From the NCBI GenBank assembly GCA_964059195.1, contig CAXKWD010000011.1, forward strand, positions 15,412,978 to 15,476,977: a DNA stretch of 64,000 nt, written 5' to 3'. The DNA is from Ectobius pallidus. Lineage: Eukaryota; Arthropoda; Insecta; Blattodea; Ectobiidae. The position numbers and the translations under genes were made by a program. Positions 54,705 to 64,000 of this stretch are shown here, piece by piece (within the stretch, counting starts at the first letter, position 1; every line of letters begins with the position of its first letter). A model generated the notes under the pieces. It ran no database searches. It worked only from the letters and a program-made list of their open reading frames with translations, and had not been told where the DNA came from.

Positions 54705-55171
54705 TAGGGGGCGGATTTCTATGACCTAAAAAATAGGATATATGCATGCATTTATGACCTAAAGAACATTAAAATATGACCAATAAAATTTAAAATATGA
54801 CTTTACCGCTTACACATTGTGTATATTTTTTTTAAGTTTCATTACAATAAATTTTATTAAAATATAATGTTAATTGCTTAAAATATCTGTAAATTCTCAA
54901 AAAAGTATCGTTATAATGCAAAATTTACAAAATATGATACGAAACTTCAAAATTTCTTTAATATGCACACAAATATGCCAAAAATATGACCTAAATATGT
55001 ATATTAATACTAAATATGCTACAATAGTTGAAAATTTCCTAAATATGCAGTTATATGCACAATAAAAGCCGTTCCATTTTCACCAGGATGCTTGGAATCG
55101 GGTTTAAATTAGTCGGAAACCTGAAATAATGCAAAAGGGAAAATATGACATGTCATAGAAATCCGCCCCTA
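54705..55171. mobile_element. hAT-like MITE (GTCAT/AGGTCAT group)
   Basis: 467 bp. Left TAGGGGGCGGATTTCTATGA is mirrored by right TCATAGAAATCCGCCCCTA. Flanks CCCATAAC and CTCATAAC (54697-54704, 55172-55179) match at 7 of 8. The interior is rich in ATATGACC words and TATGC. Confidence 0.9.
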
Positions 55172-55179
55172 CTCATAAC

Positions 55180-55886
55180 CATTAGATATGTATACAGTAG
55201 ATGTAGCTCCTTTACGAATGCCTTATATCAATAATGTTGAATTTGCTAATACGGTTCATTTTCTTATGATCCACCACATGCAAAGGAATGGGTAAGTTTG
55301 CAATTCATTATGTATGTTATGTGAAAGTCTCGGTCATTCTTACGAGTATTTTTGTCATTTTTTGTAAATGCACAGGCTATCTTTACTATTCCAAGAGTAC
55401 ACAATCAACAGTAATAGCTTGTAAAAAGTGTAAACATTCCTGAGAAAACCAGCCATTTATTCTATTGAATGAGCCTGAAATTCAAAGAAATAGAGGTTTT
55501 AGTTAATCGAAACCAAAGGACTACAATCGTTGTAACATATAAGTAGCCTACCGTGCAACACGTTTAAACAGCATGGGTTTTCAACCTGTGGAGCTCGGTT
55601 AAGGATACCCGTGTTTTTAATTTGCCTGCAATTGTTCTTGATTTTTAAAAATTCCGTATTCCTTTTAAGTTCTATCCAATAACAGTTATATTACATAGCC
55701 CAACAAAAAAGAACTTTTTGTTTGGGGTCTCAGATGTTTTACTGGATTTTGGCTATACTTTGGCTATACTTATTCCAATTATGTAAAAGTTTTTCTCTAC
55801 CAGTTCTACTTTTATATAGAGTGCCATTAATTTGAATAACCTCTTTCGCGAAACAAAATCTTGCTTGATAATATAGCTAGTGAATG
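55180..55886. other. No recognisable gene
   Basis: AT-rich; nothing matched. Confidence 0.5.
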
Positions 55887-55894
55887 TTCATGAC

Positions 55895-56772
55895 TAGAGC
55901 CCGGATTTCCATGCAAATGCATGTTTTTATATACTTTGGTTACACTTCTCAAACTTTGTAGTTACTCATTACATGACTTATGGATTCGAAATAACCATAT
56001 TTTTTCCGTGCATGTTTGCATATTTCGGCCTTTTTATGGCAAAATTCATGCATAATGCATATTTTGGATTTTTTGGTTTAATATAGCATAATCAGACGTT
56101 TTTAATGCATATAAGCCCTCATTATCTGGTTTTAGTGCATAATATCAAGTTACCATGCATAACTGTGCATATTATGAATGAGCCTCCCTAAAATCTCGGC
56201 TTTTCAAAGAAACGTAAAAATGTTGTATTGTATTACCATTGTTATTTGATTGACTTGGCAACAGAGTCTGCCACCTGCATGAATTTGAGAGTGCAAACTA
56301 CTGTTTAGCCTAAATAAACAGTAATATAATACACTACAAAAGAAAATGCCGACTCGCTTACCCCCACCAGCTTCCACTGAAAGAAATGTGCTAAACAGAA
56401 TGTTCACTGCTTGAATTTGTCAGTCACTAGCCATTGTTGAAGACGTTGAATAATTATCTTTAGAATCGTGTAGTGGAGAAATAGGCGTGACAGTTAAGTA
56501 GGGAAAAACTTAAGAAGGTACTTAGTTCAAATCTTGGTCATAAACTTCTGAAAACAGCGAAAGACGTATTATTTGGAAAAAATGTAAAACGCACGAGTTT
56601 AAATGAGGAGAATTTGGAAAAACTCGTTGTTGTATATTGTTTTAAGAGGAATTGAAATTGCACATTTTTGATAGTGCATGTTTCGCCCTTCATTGTGCAT
56701 ATTTGGAGACATGATAGTGCATGAATGCATGCATGTTTTTAAGTTTGATAGTGCATGAAAATCCGGGCTTTA
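55895..56772 (+). mobile_element. hAT-like element with transposase tail and perfect 8-bp duplication
   Basis: 878 bp. Left TAGAGCCCGGATTTCCATGC and right GCATGAAAATCCGGGCTTTA are inverted. Perfect TTCATGAC duplications flank it (55887-55894, 56773-56780). The middle matches the 38438 element. A short transposase-like frame ends at 56655, so this looks like a deletion derivative of an autonomous hAT element. Confidence 0.92.
56491..56655 (+). pseudogene. hAT transposase C-terminal tail (remnant)
   Basis: A 54-codon frame ending in TGA reads SSNLGHKLLKTAKDVLFGKN and VKRTSLNEENLEKLVVVYCF. The LNEENLEKLV-type ending, a helix with regularly spaced leucines just before the stop, is typical of the dimerisation region at the C-terminus of hAT transposases. 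No other part of the transposase is visible; the frame opens after a stop at 56488. The placement next to the right end of a hAT element with an 8-bp duplication supports the call. Identification rests on a short pattern. Confidence 0.55.
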
Positions 56773-56780
56773 TTCATGAC

Positions 56781-58423
56781 CATACTTTGGACACGAAGAA
56801 CGAAAACTGTACGAAGTACAGAAAAACTAAAAGCTGGCTTATTTTGTGCCCTCAAATTGACAGCTCACAAGTCATAAATGACCGTACCAATATGTGATAA
56901 TATCAATTTTTTGAAAGACCCCATGTTATATTGTTATTGTAATGTTAATGTAATGTTAGTGTGTCGCTTTTTTCTTCACATGATTTAGAAGCTAAAAATA
57001 GGCACTGTTTTTTATTTATATCAGACGTAAAATGGGATAACATGCATAATGGTAATACCATATCCACAATACTAAAGCTGATAGGGCAAAACTAATGGCA
57101 CATTTGGCATCAGCGACCTAAATATACCCAAGAATAGGTATAAATTCTAAGGCACCAAAATGGCTGTTGGTCTGTGTTATTAATCCCGAAGCTAGTAGAG
57201 TAAAGCACATCTCCAACCAGAAATTTAAATGAATATGTTCCTTGCCTTGATATCCATCGACGTTATTTATAACAGTATACTCGTAGCTGGGGAAAAGACT
57301 ATGTAGTTCTCCGAAACGAAGTTAGTGCGTTATGCATGTGATATTTATATTTTATTTACTCGGCAGAAACGTAAACATACGGAGGTTGTGTACGCTTATC
57401 AAGAACATATTACGCAACAAAGATTTTCCTTATCTTGCATATTGTTTGGTTTGGCGCTAGAAAAAACTGAAAACACCGCGAGTCTGCATGAGGACCATGT
57501 AGTGAAGATGCTGTATTTGCGATTCCATTCGAAGGTCAAATTCTGTGGCATTACGTAAGCAATGGATTTAGTGCATAGCGTGCTTGTTTTTTTTTTTCTG
57601 GTAGAGAGTTACCACACCTCGAAGGTTAATCTTCTTGTGATAGTGTTTTTGCGCATGATGCACAAAAAATGTAAACTGCAATTTATTTTTACTTTAAGCG
57701 TCCTGAAGACAGCGAAGGAAATTTAGGATCACTGGAGATATGGAAGTGTCGTTAAAAGTTTGCAGGAAATGGTATTCGCTGTAATCCCTTTGCTTATAAA
57801 GAATATATAATTCGTACAAGAAAGTTAATTGTTTTCTTGTCCTTTATTTATATTTTACAAGACCGAATTTAATAAAATATCTACTAGTAAAAAAGTAGAA
57901 ACAATTTAACTGATTACCAGTCATTACGTGCCGGTTTAACAAATAAATAATAGATTATTTTGTTAGTAATAGTTTTTCATTAAATTGTAATCCCGAGAAA
58001 TCAATTTCGCTTAAATGATTGTGGTTATCTATTAGGTACCGGTACCAACATAGTGCGAATGTAAATTTATTAATGAAACCAAATGCTAACTCGATCGTCA
58101 GCAGGTCGCGGTGAATAAAATGAATTAACAAAGGCTTCATAAATTATTTCGAACTATTAAGTGCCTTTGTGTAACACAAACATATCAATGATCCTTATCC
58201 GAGATCGCGTTGAACTGTTGTCTGTTTCCATAGATACAAGGAGTGGGACGTTTTTAGAAGTTTCTCGTTTACCAGTTCTACTGACGAGACGGTTTAGTCA
58301 TGTACAGTATATTGCTTTTGGAATGACATTTCTCATGGAAAAAATATAAACAGAAAAGTTAGAGTAAGATTTTCCATACACCACATAACATTTCTCATTT
58401 TCTTTTCCGTTCAGTAAGTTACA
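56781..58423. other. No recognisable gene
   Basis: The 77-residue plus frame 57325-57558 (RQKRKHTEVVYAYQEHITQQ) has a comparatively coding-like composition but no domain I know, and it lacks a splice donor of good quality at its end. Confidence 0.4.
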
Positions 58424-58431
58424 CTCTAGTA

Positions 58432-58610
58432 CATAGGTGAGCAACTGAGGGGAAACGTTTTAGTCCCCATCCCTTGCTGTGACGTAAGAAACCAGTTCTT
58501 CATGTTCAGTGTCACGTCGAAACTGCTTTATGCTGACGTCAAGGGCCACTGAAGTGGGAGAAATTCCCCTACCGCACAGTGACACGATGTGTCACAGTTG
58601 CGCACCCATG
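58432..58610. mobile_element. hAT MITE with perfect 8-bp duplication
   Basis: 179 bp with ends CATAGGTGAGCAACTG and CAGTTGCGCACCCATG. Perfect CTCTAGTA duplications flank it (58424-58431, 58611-58618). GGTGCGCAACTG is a frequent hAT MITE terminal word. Non-coding. Confidence 0.9.
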
Positions 58611-58618
58611 CTCTAGTA

Positions 58619-59009
58619 TGTAGTATGTAACGACCCCTATTATTGGTCGCCTTTCCCCGAAAATGCAACTATGTCGTAAAAATCAATGGCCTAAGTTTAC
58701 ACTCAACATTATAGCTAGGCATGTGAGAGAGAACATGTGTGCAGCCAAGAGACTGCATCAACAGAAAGAACAGTACCCATAATGAAAATTTTTTAAAATG
58801 TTATTTAACGTGTATTAAATTTCTCCTTTTATGTAAGATTACTTTCTTTTATTAAAACCTAAATATGCATGTGATTTGTTATGTTTAATTTATGAACATA
58901 ACTAAACATTCAATGAAACTTGGTTACTGGATAATGTAGGCGTATGTCTGAATTCTACTTTTTATAAAATTGAAATTTCCGAACACCTATTTCTGTTAAG
59001 AGTACCTGA
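58619..59009. other. No recognisable gene
   Basis: No domain or repeat match. Confidence 0.5.
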
Positions 59010-59290
59010 GTGTTCTCGTTTTGGCGTCGCTGGTTACGGATCCGCAAACCCGGGTTTTATCCCCGGTACCTCCTCGGATTTTTCTGAAGTAGGGAGGTGT
59101 AGAGCCGGGTGCACTCAGCCTCGTGATTTAAACTCAAAAGTACTTCATTAATTAGTAGCGCTTCCATTTACAAAATATAATAATAAGAATAATATTAATA
59201 ATAATTAACGGCCGTGAGTCTCGCCATGCTGACCACATGCTCTCAGTCCAGTACTCTCCCGGAAGATTGGCCTAACAATGGATTTACAAA
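59010..59290 (+). mobile_element. tRNA-derived SINE, family with CTCAGC-TCGTGA core
   Basis: The head has GGCGTCGCTGGTTACGG and a degenerate B box CCCGGGTTTTATCCCCGG. The body shares GTGCACTCAGCCTCGTGA, TTAACGGCCGTGAG and ACATGCTCTCAGTCC with the copy at 12440. Confidence 0.65.
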
Positions 59291-61876
59291 GAATTACCAG
59301 TTAAAGGACGATATATATTAGCAACATACGCGTTCTTGTCGTCCACATGAGGCTGAATACATCCGTTCCAAAAAGTTCTATCTCAGAAAAGTTCGAAGCG
59401 ATGAGGTTGGAACTCGGGATTAAAGATAGTTTATGTATTCTACATTATTAGCAGACTGGACGAATATTACTTGGCCAAACTGTTCTTTAAGGATATTAAA
59501 TGCCATTGCATTATTTTGGTAACAGTTGGGCAGGATAGTCCTACTGCATGAGTGCACCAACATATCCAGAAAATCATGGTTTACTCTGCTCTGCAGCAAG
59601 ATGACAGATTGTGATGACTTTCGGGGACCCCAACAGATTAGACGCCTTATATTATGCTGACTTAAATAATAATTATACAATTTCCAGTCTCTGTGACGTC
59701 TGAACAGGAGTGTTTTGAGCACACAAAATACAATTTAAGATTTTCAAAGTATGGGTAAATCACAAGATTCCAAATTCGTTTCGTCGAATTCACAAAACCT
59801 TTTTTATGAGCTTAACTTGAAATATCGCATAACAAAATCTGTGTCTAAGTATTTAGCTATAATAGCTTTAAAATAACACTAGCTGGATAAGATCACCTGA
59901 TAATGGTTGATCCATGAACTAAATGAATTTGCCCGTTCACGTGACCTTCTCAAGGTACTCAAAAGAAGGTTTAATAGCCTGATATAGATTCTACACTCTC
60001 TCCCCCGAAACCGCGATATAATTTTATTCAGTGAAGCAAATTGCACGTCACTGTTTCTTGAAATTCACACACATATTGTGGGTACCACTTTTTAAAGACT
60101 TTTTTCCAAGAACTTCCCCTACCTGCTGCCACCCTAATCCTCTTCGACCTGTCAATCAGTGAATAGAAAGGTACTTAGGCGTATTTACACTTGTCTGCAG
60201 TCCAGTACAATGTTGTCAAACACATACCACAGCATGGCTACTTCACTTGAAAAGTGAATGACAGCGGCAACACTGGGGAAATCTACGCGACTACAAGAGC
60301 ACCTGTTCTTTGTCGATATCGGTGTTGGTGCAGATCTTCGAATTAGGGAATAATGCTATTATATCCTTTTGTAGATAGACGATGGTTTTGGACGAGGTCT
60401 TTTTAAAATGGCACGAACAATGCTCAATACGTCTTGAACGTAGGGTGTGTTTAGTTCTGGAAAGGGGAATAGCTTCATTAATGGAATTAAAATTTGATAC
60501 TTGAGAAGTCCTGAAGCTCATCAGATGTGTCCGCCCAACTCTTCTATGAAGCCCGGGCCCACTATTGTAATTTGGTTGATGCTACGAGTGGGAGTAATGG
60601 CGGACTTGTTCCCGGACTCTGGCGGGTTAGTGACCAAGCTGGGTGACGTCACCGCCTAACAAAAATTACACTCGTTTACATCTAAACGTCACGGCCAGAT
60701 TTCTCTCTGACAAATTACAGCACTTCGCTTCTCGGTGTCTTTAACCTGGTTTGCAAGTTCCTGTATCAAATCTGCTTCACTCAGCAAACTCACATCTCTT
60801 TAAGCAGTTTAAATTTGCTGCTTAAGTCCTAAGTATAGAATGTACAGGTAGGGGAAAAAAGTGGACCTACTCTTGTAGCTGATTTCAGAGCCTTGTGTTT
60901 TCACAAGCAATGCAAATTAGTGAAATTATTTCTCAATTCAAGCAATTTATCGGCTGTAGAACAAATTTCAATACATTCCCTGCTACCCTGTGAATGCCCC
61001 TAGGCATGCGCAGTGGCTCATTTCGGCAACTTAGATATTTTAGTCGGTCCGCTTCCCCCCCCCCCTTACCTGTACAAGCAAAATATACTGACTGTAGAGA
61101 ATAGAGAAATAGAGGTTTGCGAAATCCATCACAAGCGTACAAAACTCTTTGGGGATTTTGAAAACTTCGATATTACTGAGTATTTTCGAGTTAGATGCGT
61201 CGTATGAGTCTAAGCAATTTATCTTACCAGTAAGACTGGTTTCAATTTTTTTTTGTATTCCGGTTTCATTATCTTCGTAAGTTTTAAATTTATAAACATA
61301 TCGATCAATGCAATCTATACTCATGTTACACTTAATACGTAATTATGTTTCCCCATATCTAGATACCGTGTCTATACCACTAGTCATAACTAAATTCCTA
61401 CACACCGGCGACTTTTTTCGGCATGCATAAGTATTAGTACACAGTCGTCGTTAAAACATAAAATAACTGAATTAATAAATGAATCAATAAATATATAAAT
61501 AAAGTAATGGCACAAAGTTATCAATAAATAAATAAAATAAATAAGCTAATAGTAATGTCTTATGGTTGTGTGCGTCTTGAACAATACAGGTCAAATCGTA
61601 CTTCTAAAATTATTGATTTGGCTTTATTGTGTAATAGAAATCCGTTTAAAGAATTACTGTGGAGTTAATATTATTCAGTTTATATACGTTTTCCCGGACT
61701 CAAAATGATAGCCCTATGCGAATATACAAATGCGGCATAAGCATAAGAACTAAATTTTAAACAAAAAGTATGTCTCAGTCGTAATTTTGTTCATATAATC
61801 CCACTAAATTTGAACTAGTTTATTTGAGAAACTGATTAGTAAGTCTAAAAATTCGGTAATGAAGGTTAACACTCAC
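59291..61876. other. No recognisable gene
   Basis: Less repetitive than the rest. Frames at 59420-59722 (100 residues, minus), 60291-60521 (minus), 61013-61207 (plus) and 61040-61324 (minus) have no known domain. A C11 run lies near 61056. If the small minus-strand exon upstream is real, this is likely intron. Confidence 0.45.
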
Positions 61877-61921
61877 CGGTAGCGATCCTGTTGATTATCT
61901 CCATTCACTGCCTCTGGAGAC
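61877..61921 (-). CDS. Putative 45-nt internal exon of an unidentified gene
   Basis: On the minus strand, a pyrimidine-rich acceptor (CGACTTTCTTCTCTTACAG) is followed by 45 nt and then a strong donor, CCG|GTGAGTG. Only one frame is open through the exon, giving SPEAVNGDNQQDRY with split codons at both ends. A length divisible by three fits an in-frame cassette microexon. CpG and GC content is higher than in the flanks. I do not recognise the peptide, and no neighbouring exon was found on this strand, so it may be one small exon in very long introns. The plus strand also shows a weaker AG...GT pair here, with a poor pyrimidine tract. Confidence 0.5.
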
Positions 61922-63363
61922 CTGTAAGAGAAGAAAGTCGATTAGTGCATTCATTATGAGAGAAATAAAACCAGACGTAAGGGAATGTTTTTGTTTAATA
62001 AGCAGAAAAATTATTTAATAGAATAAAAGAGTAATAGAGACTCTGGAATTTTCCTAATATCTCCCTTATTATAAAAATGCAATTTAATCTTATAATTAAA
62101 TAATGGCAATTTAAAAAAACCAATACATTGACTACTGCGTATTGCCAAGGACAGGCCTAACTGTGGAAATTGATTTTATAATTTGCTTGTTTTTGTTTAA
62201 TGCAGTGGTGTGAGCGGGTATTGTTCGGGATTGTTCGATATTCTTGGCGGAGATTAATAGAAAGTAGGCCTAGTAAACCCGTGCGAGCCCTTTGACAGGT
62301 GCCCAGGGAAACCGGACGTCAGTTAAGGAATTAAAATAATTCTTATGCAGTCGCACATGAAATGCTTAAAAACTAGTGCGCAATGTTTTTTTAAAAAGTT
62401 TACAAATCTCTTTATGAAATATACTTATGTTTTATGGCGGTTGTAAAGATAATTTTAATGTACGCGGAAAGTAAGTCAAAACATAGCCCTATGATAGAGG
62501 TATCAATCAAATTTCACTGCATGTACTGATGAATTAACCTCCACGTTAATTTTATTATGAACGTCGTATTGTAAGGACAGAGACATACTGAAAGGTCCAG
62601 CTATTATCTGATTGTAGCGAACCGCTAGAAATAACCTTACCGGTACCATTATTCCTCCTTTTGTAAATCAGACAACCATATGCATTTACATCTTCCGTAC
62701 ATGTACTTTCTTCATTAGGTCAGGAAACGTCCAACATTCCTTTGGTGTAAGATATAAACAGGATTATTTTCAATTTATGAAAACGAAGCTTTTGTAAAAT
62801 TCTTCTTAACATAACTCTATCGTAATTTTTTGTAATGAATCGACTGTAATTCCAAAGCCCATTGGTAGAGTAGAGTTTACATGAAAACAGAACGTTTACT
62901 AGTGCTTCAATTGAACGTTTTTGACCAATATGTATTCAAACGCCGGCTTGGAACATCGCAAAATATAATATAGATTCTGGAAAATATAACCTAATCATTT
63001 TGAAATGGGATTATTAACTAAAGAGCTTGCTTCCAAACTTCACTTAAGTCATTTTTTATCGTCTTTTAATCTCTTACTAAGATGAGTTACACGTACTTAA
63101 CTATAGCATCATCCAGAACTCCCTTAAATCACATTGGAATTCAATTGAGAAAATCCTGCTTTTTCCAAAACTCACCCAAGTCATGAACAAATAAAATTAA
63201 ATCCAAACCCCTCGTAAGTCATATATGTAATTAGTTCCTTATTCATTAGTTGTAGCGTAATTATTCTGATAGATACCCAACACTCGAGAGTCAAGAGGAA
63301 GGTACATTATTACATGAAAGTGCCGAACATTCTATAAGTAGGCTGTGAACTGTCTTAAAAAGT
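61922..63363. other. No recognisable gene
   Basis: AT-rich; possibly intron of the same minus-strand gene. Confidence 0.45.
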
Positions 63364-63375
63364 TACACGTTTTTC

Positions 63376-63823
63376 TTCTTCTTTCTCGTAGTTTTACCTC
63401 TCCCTTTTAGGATTTAAGCGACCCAAGCCGCCCGGGCCTTACAGGGCCGCGACCTGTCGGGAGAGGGATTACCTTTGGATCACATACATACTTTTTTGAC
63501 CAGACAAGGACATGGAGGGCCTCCCCGGATGAGTGATCAGCCCAATGCCGGGGCCACCTCCGAGACAACACAAACACATAGGACGATACACACCATTCAC
63601 ACACACACTCACTCAGAACAAGGCGAGGATGAGGATGAAGATGATAATGACGGCCAGATGATATCCGGGGACCACAAGGGCCTAAAGTTACCTGACATTT
63701 GTCTCATAGGTGAGGGAAAACCCCGGAAAAAACCTCACCTAGGTAACTTGTCCCGACCAGGAATCGAACCCGGGCCCGCTGCGTGAGAGGATTGGACGCA
63801 TCCCCTGAGCCACAGCGGTGGAC
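63376..63823 (-). mobile_element. Full-length tRNA-derived SINE (GGCTTGGGTCGC family), inverted
   Basis: Complete minus-strand copy of the 53413 element, from the tRNA-like head at 63823 (GTCCACCGCTGTGGCTCAGG, B box GGTTCGATTCC) to a TTTC-type tail. Perfect 12-bp duplications TACACGTTTTTC flank it (63364-63375, 63824-63835). The plus frame 63475-63786 is a shadow of the SINE. Confidence 0.95.
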
Positions 63824-63835
63824 TACACGTTTTTC

Positions 63836-64000
63836 AGTGTTTAAATTAACGAACTTTATTTATTAGTTAATTGTCATACTGAGAATGTAGATTGTACAAG
63901 TCAAATATAATTAGCACAAAGTAGTTTATTATTATCATCGATTAATTTGTTTACTTAAATGTATTGATGTGGCCATTTTTTAAAAAGAAATTAGTAGATT
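63836..64000. other. No recognisable gene
   Basis: AT-rich end of window. Confidence 0.5.

Noticed and set aside
59420..59722. 100-residue minus-strand frame
   Set aside because: No domain, no splice context, AT-biased codons; consistent with chance.

Overview
The window is nuclear DNA from an animal, almost certainly an insect. It is AT-rich and full of trinucleotide microsatellites, non-LTR retrotransposon pieces, tRNA-derived SINEs and short inverted-repeat transposons. It has no operons or bacterial-style gene packing. Scattered AGGCCTAC-type words and the style of the SINEs remind me of cockroach (Blattodea) genomes, but that is an impression and not an identification.

Host genes are almost absent. 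Two short pieces look like exons of larger genes. One is a plus-strand first coding exon at 43190-43229, with a GC-richer leader upstream and a strong splice donor. The other is a 45-nt minus-strand internal exon at 61877-61921, flanked by good splice sites. Most of the rest would be intron or intergenic sequence.

The best-preserved gene set is a CR1/Jockey-like LINE on the minus strand (48561-52658). It has a 989-residue endonuclease/reverse transcriptase ORF with all motifs in place, an ORF1 that is 5'-truncated, and a 3' end with a GC-rich hairpin and an ATTGTAA tail. It landed inside a ~676-bp tandemly duplicated unit that carries a repeated TTACGGGTGGGAC motif. Other retrotransposon remains are reverse transcriptase debris at 1707-2995, 7690-8960, 22030-24330 and 24440-25025; an RNase H-bearing C-terminus at 31906-32781; and three 3' tails of one RTE-type family (20014, 33672, 46543).

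DNA transposons dominate the remainder, and many insertions can be proved from target-site duplications (TSDs). There are three copies of a hAT MITE built from TCGATAC words, two with perfect 8-bp TSDs. A second hAT group (TAGGGCCCGGATTT-like ends, repeated GTCAT/AGGTCAT words inside) has five copies, and one keeps a transposase C-terminal tail. A PIF/Harbinger-like 1.9-kb element splits a LINE reading frame exactly at a TAA duplication. A Tigger-like element, a mariner transposase remnant and a long-TIR element carrying a DUF4817-type helix-turn-helix exon with an intact splice donor are also present. Tandem DNA includes a three-monomer higher-order minisatellite at 10885-11960.

Region by region: 1-10 kb holds LINE debris, small hAT/mariner MITEs and the DUF4817 element. 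10.9-12 kb is the minisatellite. 12-21 kb holds SINEs, TCGATAC MITEs and the mariner remnant. 20-25 kb is the LINE/PIF nest. 25-31 kb holds TIR elements and a nested hAT element. 31-40 kb holds the RNase H fragment, SINEs and two adjacent MITEs. 41-47 kb holds Tigger and hAT MITEs and the putative first exon. 47-53 kb is the LINE nest. 53-64 kb holds SINEs, hAT elements and the small minus-strand exon.
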